Positions 1-11,689 of a DNA stretch of 64,000 nt are shown one piece after another. Below the pieces are notes generated by a model. It ran no database searches and was not told the DNA's origin. It saw only the letters and a program-made list of their open reading frames with translations. The stretch's first letter is position 1. The number at the start of each line of letters is the position of its first letter. Source of the DNA: Harmonia axyridis (Eukaryota > Arthropoda > Insecta > Coleoptera > Coccinellidae); NCBI RefSeq assembly GCF_914767665.1, contig NC_059502.1, positions 4,836,001 to 4,900,000 on the forward strand. The letters run 5' to 3'. The translations under genes and the position numbers were made by a program.

Positions 1-412
1 CTGCCGGCTCCGTCCGTGACGTTCATTATCCGCTATCTTCAGTTCCTGGTTAGACTGGATAGCTAACTTAATAGTTCGATGCTAAAGTTTCACGTCATTC
101 CCCGGCAATAATTTATGAGCAGAGACAGCATTACTACGAAGAACGTGTTTGATTAAGTATTAAATTGCCATGATGTTTCCAAGTGCACGTCAAGATATTC
201 CGGAGTTCCTCCGGAACCTACCCTAACTCCCCGTGATCCAGTTTAATTTTCGTCTGGTGCCCTCGACAAGACATGCCAGCCACATTCCGCCACAATGTAG
301 CCACTGGAGGGGTGCCTCATTTCCTTCTCTTGCGCTGGGGCCAGACTTGGCCTTGCTAGGTCGGATTTTTTGTACTGTTTTCGATTATTATTGTTTTTCT
401 TTATTTATGATA

Positions 413-1669
413 AAGGGTGTTTTTTTTCGAGGTATATAACTTTAAGTTGGCATTACTGTTCAAGATGGCTGTCAAGTGATTTGTTCTCAGTTTGGTTTGG
501 CAATTCATCACGAATAGACTCACGCCTGAACAACGCTTGCAAATAGTGCAATTTTATTTCGAAAATAATGGTTCTGTGCGGAATACGTATCGCGCACTAC
601 GTCCATTTTATCGTCGACAAAATCGTCCATCAGAGCAGTCAATTTGAGTAACCATGGAACGTTTTCGCACCACGTTTACTTATTGATAACTCGCATCCCC
701 AGAGACGCCGTACGGTGCGTACAGAAGAAGCTATTGCTGCTGTAGAGCGTAGCATTGAGGAAGACCCGAATGAGTCTATCCGCCATCGAGCACAGGAATT
801 GGATCTGTGTCCATCCACTTTATGGAATATTTTGCGGAAGGATCTTGGTTTGCGTGCTTACAAAATCCAACTCGTTCAAGAATTGATGCCAAACGATCAT
901 CAAGTAAGGCGTAGATTCGTCGAATGGGCCCAAAATGAGATTGCCGTTGTTCCCGATTTTCATAAGCGAATTTTGTTTAGCGATGAAGCACACTTCGGGT
1001 TGAATGGCTACGTCAACAAACAAAACTGCCGCATTTGGAGTGAAGCTAATCCTCAACTGTATGTCGAAACACCGTTACATCCAGAAAAACTTATTGTTTG
1101 GTGCGCTTTATGGGCGGGTGGAATCAATGGTCCGGACATCTTCAAAAACAATGATGGCCAGAACGTTACAGTCAATGGTGATCGGTATAGATTACTAATT
1201 TTTTCATTCCTTAATTGAATAACCATGATGTCCAGGAGCTGTGGTTCCAACAAGATGGCGCAACATGTCACACAGCTCGTGCCACAATCAATTGATTGAA
1301 AGACACGTTTGGTGACCGTCTAATTTCACGTTTTGGACCTGTGAATTGGCCTCCAAGATCTTGTGATTTAGCACCGCTAGACTACTTTCTGTGGGGCTAT
1401 GTAAAATCATAGGTCTATGCGGATAAGCCACAAACCCTTGACCATTTGGAAGACAACATTCGCCGCGTTATTGCCGATATACGGCCACAAATGTTGGAAA
1501 AAGTCATCGAAAATTGGACGTCTAGATTGGACCACATCCGAGCCAGAAATCATATTTGAAATGTAATGCCACCAGATTATCTTGCGGATACATAAAATTC
1601 ATGTCAATCGAATAATCCATCCTTGTTTCATTGCAATTTAAAGTTCTATAGTTCTAAAAATACACCCTT
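413..1669 (+). mobile_element. DD41D (rosa-like) mariner-superfamily element, full length, decayed
   Basis: The element has imperfect terminal inverted repeats starting AAGGGTGT on the left and ending ACACCCTT on the right, flanked by a TA duplication (411-412 and 1670-1671). It is the only one of four copies in this window that keeps the region encoding the second half of the DNA-binding domain. The order inside is a 5' leader of about 95 bp, transposase, and a short 3' leader. Other copies lie at 23.5, 30.2 and 48.5 kb. Confidence 0.9.
510..1559 (+). pseudogene. DD41D transposase, broken
   Basis: The reading frame begins with ACG where a sister copy (23.6 kb) has ATG, then gives NRLTPEQRLQIVQF, a helix-turn-helix start. 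A TGA follows after about 45 codons. From 715 a 167-residue open frame carries the rest of the HTH region, the first catalytic Asp (FSDEAHF) and WSEANP. A frameshift near 1200 then leads to WFQQDGATCHT, with the second Asp, and CDLAPLDYFLWGY, with the third Asp 41 residues later, hence DD41D. At least two more stops occur in the last third. The protein cannot be made as it stands. The transposase would have cut and pasted the element at TA sites. Confidence 0.88.
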
Positions 1670-1671
1670 TA

Positions 1672-2663
1672 TATGTTTGATTGACTTAATGCACTTTTTG
1701 TGGCAAGTGTGGGCCACTTTATTTTCTTTAAACTCGTATTATATTGTTCATTTCGTAAATTGACAAAGATGAAACTAGCAACAGTGGATATTTCATTATG
1801 TTTTGGGATGAAGTGAGTGCAGAAATGAAGAAAAAGCCTTAAATACAAAAAAATTTTCGACGAATATTGTCAAATATTCGAGAAAAACTGTGTTTTTACT
1901 GGTGTCGCGCGAATTTTATTGAGTAAAGTATGTCATTATATCCTCAGTGAACTCGAAAATCCATATACTCTAGTACAGAGTCCAGCTCGCCCGAATAAAG
2001 TCCCCCACCCACGTTCGGGTTCGCCATCCGGCAAATCCGCTCGCCTTTAGAACAACATAAATAAGACCGGCAGCGTTCCGAACGGCATCCGCGGCCCGTT
2101 CTCTGATTAAGTTAATAAAGCACGTGGCATCAAGATGTTATTGAAACGTCAGCCTGCCATGAAAATTTTATTACGGGCGATCCAAGGCGGAAATAACCTC
2201 CGACGTATAATTTCCCCTTGGAAGGCTTGAAAACGTTTATTGGCTTCGGTGCTGTGTATTTGCTTATAAAATCGAGGTAGATAGCCGTTCGCCATAATGG
2301 CCCAAATGTCATTATGCGAAAGCGAACATAACTTTTGATAATTAAATTCAGTAGCGTGCGCCGCTACTGCCCGGGGCGGTGTAATTGAAACTGGCGGAAA
2401 TTGAAATTGTATCTATTTAGATTGTTTTCGCGTTTGTTATTCGCCGTGATGGATCCAAGGGACCGTTCGGGGATGGGAGAGCAGTGGCGTGAAAAGATCT
2501 TGTTAAAGAGCGCCAAATTTAAAAAAAAAAAAAAAATTACAACGAAATGAATTTCAGTGAATGCAGATTCATAAACCAAAGAGCACTGACGTGACACCAG
2601 GAGCTTTTGAGCGACAGTTCTTTCATTCACCAATTGCGCCCTTCCGAACAATACAAAATTATA
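1672..2663. other. Intergenic, includes a GC-richer single-copy block
   Basis: No convincing ORF is present. The block at about 2000-2400 is clearly less AT-rich than its surroundings and contains TTTATTAC- and GTTTATTGG-type strings like homeodomain sites plus a CCGCTACTGCCCGGGGCGG patch. It could be a regulatory element; this is inference only. A poly(A) run lies at 2521-2536. Confidence 0.35.
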
Positions 2664-2665
2664 TA

Positions 2666-3631
2666 TTAGGCCAATTGAAAAGTCCCCGGTTCAATGCACA
2701 GATGGCGGTGCTAGTATTAAATTCATATGATTTTTAGTTAGTTCCAACCTTCAAACCATACTTGTCCAAATTTGTCACCGACGAAAAAATCAAAAGTTCA
2801 CAAAATAATTTTGAATGATCGTAAAGTGAAGTTGATCCAGATAGCAGACATCATCTGAACGAATATTTGAACATGAGAAAGCTTTGTGCAAAATGGGCGC
2901 CGCGCAAGCTCACAATCGATCAAAAGCAACTACGTGTCAATTATTCTGAGCAGTGTTTGAAGCTTTTCAAGTGCAATAAACCTGAATGTTTGCGTCAATA
3001 TGTGACAATGGATGAAACATGACTCCATCATTTCACTACGGAGTCCAATCGATAGTCAGCTGAGTGGAATGCACACGATGAACCGAATAGCGAGGAAAAA
3101 CACAACAATCAACTGGCAAGGTTATGGCATCAGTATTCTGGGATGCGCAAGGTATAATATTCATTGATTACCTCAAAAAGGGCCAGACCATCAACAGCAG
3201 TTATTATATAGCGTTATTGGATCGTTTAAAGGATGAAATCGTTAAAAAACGGCCCCATTTGAAGAAAAACAAAAGTGACGTTTCATCAAGACAATGCGCC
3301 GTGTCACAAAACAATGAAAACAATTGCAAAATTGCATGAATTGGGCTTCAAATTGCTTCTGCATCCACCGTATTCGCCAGATCTGGCCCCCAGCGACTTT
3401 TTCCTCTTCTCAGACCTCAAAAGAATGCTCGCTGGAAAGAAATTTAGCGGCAATGAAGAAGTAATCGCCGAAACTGAGGCCTATTTTGAAGCGAAAGACA
3501 AATCGTACTACAAAAATGGTATAGAAAAGTTGGAAGATCGCTATAATCGCTGTATCGCCCGCGAAAGCGATAAATAAAATCGAATTTTGCTAAAAAAATG
3601 TGGTAGACCACAGACTTTTCAATTGGCCTGT
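2666..3631 (+). mobile_element. Mariner (DD34D) copy 1, internally deleted
   Basis: The TIRs AGGCCAATTGAAAAGTC and its complement are flanked by TA (2664-2665, 3632-3633). The 5' leader joins straight to a point inside the transposase linker, so most of the N-terminal HTH is deleted. The remaining frames encode YVTMDET (first catalytic Asp, followed by a stop), SAGKVMASVFWDAQG-type core in pieces, then after a frameshift FHQDNAPCHKT and YSPDLAPSDFFLF (second and third Asp, 34 residues apart), ending near 3577. Such copies are commonly labelled SETMAR-like in insect annotations. It is inactive. Confidence 0.9.
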
Positions 3632-3744
3632 TAATGCCATAACTTAAAAGAGACAGGAAGATGGGAAAATAAACTGCCATAAGATATTATTGATATTCCT
3701 CTTCAAAAGACACTGATGAATCTGAATAATGTTTTCCAACTATA

Positions 3745-4552
3745 CACTGTGTCCGTAAAGTATGGAACAAATTCGTTGTTAGCTAAACAGACCATTTTAA
3801 GAGATAATCCTGAACACCCCATTTTGTCTCAATTTTTCGATCACTTTAACTGAGCTGATTCCAAAAATGTATCACATGTTGATTCCAATTGGTACAGGGT
3901 GGACAAAAATACAATAGTTTTTTGTGTGCTCATAAAGTAACGCGTAAAATTCTTCATCAGTTAAATTGACATTGTTATCAAAAATACTTATTGTCTAGCG
4001 GCAATTGGTTTGAATGTAACACCCTGTAGTTTTTACATTTTTAGATTATTAAAAATGAGCTGTTTCCAAACATGTTTGGTACTTGTGGTCTAGCAGACAG
4101 AATATGAAAGAAATTATTTCTTATTTTTATTCATTTTTATTAATCTAAAAATGTAATAAACTACAGGCTGTTACATTCAAACTAATTGCCTCTAGATAAT
4201 AAGTATTTTTGATAATATTGTTGGTTTAACTAATAAAGAATGTTGGGCGTTACTTTATGAGCACACACAAAACTATTGCATTTTTGTCCATCCTGTAGCA
4301 ATTGGAATCAGCATGTGATACATTTTTGGAATCAGCTCAGCTAGAATAATCGGAAAATTGAGACAAAATGGGGGTGCTCCATTCAAAAAAATGACGGTGA
4401 CATCATTACTCGAAAGTAATTCACCCTGTATATTAGATTATTATTTAAAAATACGGTAAATTAAAATAAAAAATCGACGTCTTTCAGGATTATTTTTCGA
4501 AAAGATCTGTTTAGCTAAAAATGAATTTGTTCCATACTTTACGGACACAGTG
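3745..4552. mobile_element. Long palindromic (foldback) MITE, Tc1-type ends
   Basis: The ends are CACTGTGTCCGTAAAGTATGG and its complement, flanked by TA on both sides (3743-3744, 4553-4554), which fits a Tc1/mariner-mobilised element. Nearly the whole left half is repeated in reverse complement in the right half (for example GAGCTGATTCCAAAAATGT near 3851 and its mirror near 4330), leaving a short unpaired centre around 4060-4115. No coding frame is seen. A second, left-truncated copy lies at 12431-13131. Confidence 0.85.
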
Positions 4553-4554
4553 TA

Positions 4555-5315
4555 TAATCTTCATACATTGCCATGTCATCACGAAAATACCAACTCTTCT
4601 TCCCGGTGTTGTCACCGGATATAAAATCAATGTTTTCCATAAAATTTTTACACCATAAAAGTCAGATCCTCTTTCATCTCTGCAACGTTTACGCTCCTAT
4701 CGGAATCCTCCATGAATGGCTTGTTGATAATGTGTGCCTAACCTGTCCCTGGGAGTTACGAGAGACTGCTAGAACGCATAAAATCTAAGCTCTTCAGCCA
4801 CTCGTAAAGCAGAGAGCATGAACCGTATAATTTAAATGATTTTTAACGCTACTCCAAAGCACTTGCGGGTTGTCGATCCCATAAAACTGCAGGGATATTT
4901 GAATTTTATGGGACCACTAACGATTCGCGATATCAATTGCTCCCATTATGCCATGGGCAAGATGGTGTGATGCGCCCATTACTTTTGACTGCCTCTTGAT
5001 TTGCCTATTAAGGATTGCACTCCATCCAAGCTCGGAATTGGGATTATAAAAGTTAAAGGTGCAGAATGTGAGAGATTGATTATACGCTGGGTAGGAAATA
5101 TCTACAATGTGTTATAGGTTGTGTGATTACATAGTGGGACAACGCCAGTTTCAAGTGATTAAGGCCCTAACTAGATGATGCCACTGTAGAATTACCCACA
5201 TCGTCAAATATTTGTATTTATTCAAAATGTGAATACAATAATTAGCTCCTGCCTAAATACTACTCTAGTGATGTAGAAATAAAAGAAATTAAAAATTAAA
5301 TGAATGTGATTTTAG
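4555..5315. other. Intergenic, no gene seen
   Basis: A 71-codon frame at 4573-4788 has no recognisable motif and is probably chance. The stretch 4850-5060 is single-copy and of moderate GC with no frame. I see nothing else. Confidence 0.4.
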
Positions 5316-5319
5316 TTTT

Positions 5320-5615
5320 TTACTGAATCACCTGCCAAACATTTAGTTCTTCATACTCATTAATACAAGTTTTCATTTGTTGATCAGAGTAGCCCCTACT
5401 AACACATTTCTCCATGATATCGCTTATTTTAACACTATCACTTCAACTTGCTGAGTCTCTTATCATTGCTAATATTTTCTCATTCACGCTTGGTGGCCTA
5501 AATCCTTTGTGCTCAAAGGTTTGATTGAGGACATTGAATCTAGCAAGAGCAGTGGATAAACGAAGAATTCCAAGAATATTTCTGGCTGATATGAATGTCT
5601 TGGCTCCCCTAGGTT
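5320..5615 (-). pseudogene. MCM7: MCM7 C-terminal fragment (replication licensing helicase)
   Basis: Read on the minus strand, the frame gives ISARNILGILRLSTALARF, matching the conserved ATPase-lid region of MCM7, and later KISDIMEKCVSRGYS and INEYEELNVWQV followed by a stop, the typical MCM7 C-terminus. Between them about 25-30 residues expected in MCM7 are missing, and a TGA interrupts the frame after IRDSAS. MCM7 is a subunit of the MCM2-7 hexameric helicase in the nucleus. No intron is visible in the piece, so a truncated processed copy is likely, though a duplicated last exon is possible. It is flanked by a Tc1-like relic. Confidence 0.82.
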
Positions 5616-5807
5616 TCTCAAGAAATAAACAATCTATATTTAAGAAATGAGATGAATATTCGCCTCTATTCTACTGCGATATATTTCATAGCAAATCTTC
5701 GTTTGTTATTTTTGCTCTATGCAAGATGAGACAAAAAAAAATGAGAAAAAAATCTTAATTAATCGATTTTTTGATGCATTATAGTTATTCTACAACTGAA
5801 TCCAAAT

Positions 5808-6662
5808 TCAATAGCCCTTAATACCACCTCTTCTTTCAATCAACTGTCCAATACGCCTTGGCATCCCACGAATCAATTCATTAATGAAATTTTCAAGCAT
5901 ATCGCTCCATTCTTCCTAAAGGGCTAAACTCAATTCCTGAAAAGTTGAAGGTGGGTTTTGGCGATTGGATATTACTCTCCCTAAGTAATTCCATACGTGC
6001 TCAATTGGATTCGTTTCTGGTGAGTTTGCTGGACAGTTCATTCTCTGAATATTGTCCTCTTGAAGAATGTTTTGAACCCTTCGTGTGCGGTGTGGTGGGG
6101 CGTTATCCTCCTGATAAATGAAATTATCCTCAAATTTGTTGCACACAGGAACAATCATTGGTTCAATGATGTTTTCTCCCTAGATAGCAGCAGTCATTGT
6201 TCGTGCAACGATAATAAGAGGGGTACGGCGACCGAACATTATACCCCCTCCAGCACATTACTGATCTGCCTTGAAAGGGCACAACCTCCCAGGCGGAATT
6301 GAGTCGCTCTAGTCAGCCTGGACATCTCCAAACCCTTTCTCGTTGACTATCATTCCGTTAACCGAATCGTTATTCATCTAGGAAAAGTACGTTGCGCCAT
6401 TGTGGTAGAAGCCAGTCTTGGTGGTTTTCTGCCTATTGCCAAAGGATAGCTATATGTCCAGGTGATAGCCAAGGTACTCCTAAATTTGAGGAATGCAGCC
6501 GTCTCCTTATGGTACTACCCATCTATAGGTCCTCAGAAAAAGACTTCGAAGGACTTTTACAGATACCGTTCGATTCCTTCGAGTAAAATTTGCAATATAA
6601 TGGTCTTCCCTTGCAGATGGTACTCTGGGTCGACCAGGCACCAGTCTCCGCGGCACCAGTTT
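5808..6662 (-). pseudogene. Tc1-like (DD34E) transposase, N-terminally truncated
   Basis: On the minus strand the pieces run GRPRVPSAREDHYIANFTRR (linker after the HTH), then YQEDNAPPHRTRR (second Asp) and SPETNPIEHVWNYLG (Glu, 34 residues on), and end GMPRRIGQLIERRGGIKGY-stop. Several stops and frameshifts lie between. The paired-like HTH is absent. Sequence just beyond the C-terminus (TTCTACAACTGAAT, about 5788) also occurs near the end of the element at 13.7-14.4 kb, so both may belong to one family. Confidence 0.82.
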
Positions 6663-6770
6663 TTCTGGTGAGAAAGTTTTTGAAATTCGAAATTTATTAA
6701 GATCTATGAATTCAAAGAAACCAAAGAATAACACTCTAACACAGCGCCGCAAATTACAATATTGGATTTG

Positions 6771-6963
6771 CAAAGATGGACATATAAAGTAACATACTGG
6801 CGACCAAGAATGACTAAACGCAGTGAAGGCAGAACACAGAAAAGATGGCTTGATGATATAAGACAACATGCGGGAAATAAATGGTTTCAGATAGCTTAGG
6901 ACACGACAGCATGGAGGATCCTGAAAAAGGCCTAAATCCAGCAGTGGAGAAGGGAAGGCTGAC
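6771..6963 (+). pseudogene. Non-LTR retrotransposon reverse transcriptase, extreme C-terminus
   Basis: The plus frame reads YWRPRMTKRSEGRTQKRWLD DIR and ends IQQWRREG-stop. This is the tail typical of RTE-type reverse transcriptase ORFs (compare the cleaner copy at 34921-35143). There are two internal stops. It is a 5'-truncated dead fragment. Confidence 0.72.
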
Positions 6964-6969
6964 AAAAAA

Positions 6970-8170
6970 GAAGAAGATATGCAGAAATCTGGTTAAGAGT
7001 TAACTCCAGGCAAAGGTGCTTTCATAGAAGGTGAGTAGGGATAGTTCGGTTACTCTCTTTTTAGAGCTTATCAGTACTAACCAGACACAAGATGGACGTC
7101 AGGTAACTCATTGGCATACATAGTCTTGACACTATTGTTAGTTTTCAAGTCAAAACCCTCTATTTTAATTCAGTAGCCATCGTTATGATGGGTTATTCAA
7201 AACTGGACCTTCAGTGACAGAAAGTTTCTCTGTGGTTAACTCTTATCCTAGACTTCTGTCAATCTTATTCTACTCAAAAACCAAGAGAAGCCACATTATG
7301 CAATAAAAACCGACAGTTTTTTGTATAATCTAAAACTTATAGCGAAGTGGAATCTTCTCTCGATATCAATAACAGGACGCTCTGGCAGAAGTAGAAGTTT
7401 GGCAGGAAGTGACTGATCCACCCCGATTCCCATTTCGGTAGCAGCCCAATAGCCGTTTCTTCTGAGGATTTTTCATTTTTATCGGTTCGCGGATGAAATA
7501 TGTATTTTCCAATAGTGCGCATCCAGGGCCGGCCTAATCCCCGAAGGATTTGGACGCAGGATCGTCGTTACGGATGCACATAAATTGCCGGAAAATGGAC
7601 AAAAAGGAGCGCCGAGCTCCGTTGGAAGGAATCAGACGTGAAACATACATCAGAATACATTATGTAAATGGCGGGAGTGGAGGGGGGGGGGGATCGGCTG
7701 GCTCGTAAGATCTTCGGCCCGCTTCGGAGATTATTTTCAGACAAAACTCAAATAATTTATTATCGAATTCAAATTCCTGGGAATGGGGGGGACGTAATAC
7801 CGCTTGCTTCCGGCGTTTTCCTGTATATCGATCCGGGTTTTTCTGATTCATTGCTCAATAAATAATGCGATTTTATCGATGAGCCGTATTGAGGCTCATT
7901 GTTCCGATTGGTGGATTCGGGGGTTGGGATTTCTTTGGAAATCGTCTATGGATATGTTGAACGATAACTGAAAACTTACTTCGAAAACCCAATGTATGAA
8001 AAGGTGTCAAGAAGGGTCCAACCGAGCGATGAAAATTTTTTTAAAAAAGAAGCGTTGTCATGATTTCAATTTTATCTGAGATTCAGTACTGCAACGAGTT
8101 TGTAAATCTGAGTATTCGTGTCCTCACCTCTAAAACTCGATTTTCGTCAAGATTTTTTTTATTTACGTGT
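6970..8170. other. Intergenic, no gene seen
   Basis: This is mostly AT-rich single-copy sequence. The part at 7500-7930 is richer in GC, with a G run at 7681-7691, and several short frames on both strands show no motif. Nothing supports a gene. Confidence 0.35.
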
Positions 8171-8172
8171 TG

Positions 8173-8826
8173 TACAGGGTGTTCCAAGTGCGGTGTTCAC
8201 TAAAAACATCTCGAGAACTGTAAGACTTAGAGAAAAAATTTTCAAGGGCACATTGCCTTTTTTTTTCAAAATAATTACACATCAAAAAGGATATCAGAGA
8301 GATCTTGATTCGTTCTCGAGTTATAGAGCATTTCTTAAAAATGATTTTTTCGCTTTATCTTGGTTTCTGTTAGAGATTATCAAAAATCCTAAAAGTTTTT
8401 CTTTAGTAATTTTTATAGTTCATATGATACTCATTACAGATTAATTCCCTTTTTAGAGACATAGAGGATAGTTTTTGGTTTTCAAATGGGACACCCTATA
8501 TTTTATTATATATTTATATATATTTTATTGTAGCCGAAGTTTAGTCGAAAGCATCTCGTTATCAGTTTCTCAAAAATTTTTATGTTTCCAAATGTCAATC
8601 TAAAACACCAACTCTCCTCTATAACTGTAAAACGGTAATCAATTTCTATGATCTGTTATGTTATGAGTATCATATAAATCATGAAAATTGCTGAGAAAAC
8701 GTTCTAGAATTTTCGAATATATCGAACAGAAACCAAGATATAGTGGAATATTGGAAGTTTTTTTTCCTTTAAGTTTTATAATTTCCGAGATGCCCCCATT
8801 GAGCATCCGATTTGGAACACCCTGTA
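8173..8826. mobile_element. Foldback MITE with TACAGGGTGTTCCAA ends
   Basis: The terminal inverted repeat TACAGGGTGTTCCAA starts at 8173 and its complement ends at 8826. The right arm, reverse-complemented, repeats the left arm (CGAGAACTGTAAGACTTAGA against a diverged mirror near 8780; TATCTTGGTTTCTGTT-type stretch in both arms). A GGGACACCCTATA motif at about 8488 marks an internal end. The 108-codon frame covering the left arm is a by-product. Relatives are at 39361-40320. Confidence 0.72.
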
Positions 8827-8939
8827 AATCGTATGTGTTCTGTACCTTAATATTAGTTTTATAGAACAGACTGAAAGTAATTCATGGTCCTCAATTATAA
8901 ATAACAACAACTGATGGTGAAAAACTTTTTTTTCTTGAA

Positions 8940-11680
8940 ACAACCTGTAACCCAAAAGTCAATGGGTCAGGAGATAGGTTTAGAAAAAAAGTCTCCTTAT
9001 AATCACCCAAGGATGCGCACTCTTCAGTATCATTATTTTATTCTATAGACTTCATTCAAGTACCTAGAAAGAGCATTCAAAAACAACTGGTGAAGTGTTA
9101 GCAGTGGACTGTCTGAAAAAAATATCCAGATTCCATAAATTTCAGATTTCCGAATATTATAAAGGCAGGTAGAAACAAAGAGATTTGCCTTCACCTATGA
9201 TTGAAATCATCTACGTCACAGTTTGAATTTGGAATTGTTTTCCTTGAATGAACTCACTACCTATAATAATTGTTTTGGGGACTCACCGGTGGATTTATTC
9301 CTTAATGTAAAACAGTTTTTCGTCATTGTAAACTTCGATTCATTCTATTCCTAGAAATTCATTGTCTTTCATTTTCATCATCACTTTCAGCAAATGACTG
9401 ATGAGACATTATAAATCTGAAACAGAGAACATATTCAGTATCATCAATACGTTTTGATAAAATAATTCATAATAACAAATGTAAGTTGTATGAAAAAAGT
9501 ACATAAATTACCTTAAAAATATCTATCTGGAAAAATATTGATTGATTCACGTCAATCTTATATTTTTGCAAGTCAGTATCACAGACTAATAATAATTCAG
9601 TTCACCAACAATTATCGATTGGTGGGCGGGGCTTAGGAATTTCTGCAATCTATGATTACTTACAAAACTGTGGTTGAATTTCTGTAATATGGCATACAAT
9701 GACGCAATTATCAAATCGAAATATAAAATCATATTAACATTGACCAAATTGCTAGATCGCAATAGATTTGAATAAAATATCTGGAATTGCTTCTGTGTCC
9801 ATCAAGCCATCTTTAGAAATATTAAGATCTGACTGGTGGCTTTTTAAAAGCCCAAAACAAGGACAAATGTTTATAGGAAAACTTCTCCTTGTAAACAACC
9901 AAAGATTGACACTCTCTTGTATCAATATTTTGATATGAAACACCTTCTATAGACTTCATTTAAGTAGAATGAACATTCAAAAACAATATGTTGAGTAATA
10001 GCAGTGGGCTGTAAATAGAAATGCAGATTCCATAAGTTCCAGATTCCATAAAAACAAGTATAAATTTGAAAAAGACTTGTCATTTTCATGATTTAAATTA
10101 TCTACGTCATAGTTAGAATTTGGAAGAATTGGTTTTCCTCAAATAAACTTACTACCTATAATAATTGTTCTGAGTACTTACTTTCGGGTTTATTCCTTAA
10201 TATGAAAGAGCTTTTCGTCATCATAAACTTCGATTCATCCTTTTCTTAGAACTTCATTGAATTTTATTTTCATCATCACCTTAGCAAATGACTGATGAGA
10301 CATTATAAATCTATAACAGAGAACATAATCACTATCATCAACACCTATTGATAAAATAAATCATAAAAACAAATGTAACTTGTATAAAAATGTGCATAAA
10401 ATACCTTAAAAATAGTTATCTGAAGAAAAATTTATTGATTCACGTGAATCTCGTATTTTTGCAAGTCAGTCTCATAGACTACTAATAATTCAGTTCAACA
10501 ATCATCGACCGATAGGCGGGGCTTTGGAATTTCTTTGATCTATGATCAATGGAAAGCATACAACAAACTGTGGTTGAATTACTGTGAAATATCATAGAAT
10601 GACACTATTATCAAATCGGAGTATAAAATCATCAACCGAATTGCTAAATCGCAATAGATTAGAATAAAATGTCTGGAATTGCCGGTATGTACAAGCCCTC
10701 TCGAAAAAGATTAATATCTGTCTGAGGGCTTTTTTAGACATCTGATCTCTGAAAGACCAAAACTTAATGAGTTCAGGACTCAAGGATTCAAGGAAAACCT
10801 TCTCATTATAAACATCCAAGGGTGGACACTCTTTAGTATTATTATTTTATTTTGTAACACCTTCTATAGATTCCATTTAAGTAGAAAGACCATTCAAAAA
10901 CAACTTGTTAAATTATAGCTGTGGGCTGTGAACAAAATTCTAGATTCCATAAATTCCTGATTGAATAAAGACAGATAGAAACAAAGAGACTTGTCATTTT
11001 TCATGATTTGAATTATCTACGTCCTAGTGATAGAATTTAGAAAAAAATGATTTTCCTTGAATGAACTTACTACCTCTAATAGTTGTTCTGAATACTCACC
11101 AATGGGTTTAGTCCCCATTGTGAAATAGCTCTTCGTTATTTTAAACTTCGATTCATCCTTTTCCTAGAACTTCATTGTCTTTTACTTTCATCATCACTTT
11201 TAGCAACTGACTGATGAGTGATGAGACAATATAAATCTATAAAAGAGAACATATTCATATCATCAACACTTTTTGATTAAATAAATCATAATAACAAAAT
11301 GTAACTTATATAAGAAATGTACATAAATACCTTAGAAATAGTTATCTGAAGAAAAATTGATTGATTCACGTGAATCAATATTTGCAAGTCAGTCTCATAG
11401 ACTACTAATAATTCAGTTCACCAACAATCATCGATTGGTAGGCGGGGCTTTGGAATTTCTTTAATCTATGATCAATGGAATCTATGGAAAACATACAAAA
11501 CTGTGGTTGGATTTCTGTGATATGAGAATGACACAATCATTATCAAATCGAAGTATAAAAACATGTTTACGTTAACTGAATTTCTTCTCGCAATAGATTT
11601 CAATAAAATGTGTGAAATTGTTGGTGTGTCCAAGCCACCTTAAAAAAGATGAAAACCCAATGGTGCTTTTCAGTTATCAG
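8940..11680. repeat. Tandem array, three units of about 915 bp
   Basis: Matching blocks recur three times: CACTCTTCAGTATCATTATT-like text at about 9010, 9910 and 10828; AATAATTGTTTTGGGGACTC-like at about 9270, 10160 and 11080; TTGATTCACGTGAATC at about 10437 and 11360, with a variant at about 9541; and GGGCGGGGCTT-like at 9624, 10515 and 11441. Units differ by many substitutions and small indels, so the array is old. No coding frame is conserved. Confidence 0.85.
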
Positions 11681-11689
11681 CCATCTTAT

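Noticed and set aside
8118..8444. 108-codon plus-strand frame
   Set aside because: It lies almost wholly in the arm of a foldback MITE that is non-coding in its relatives.
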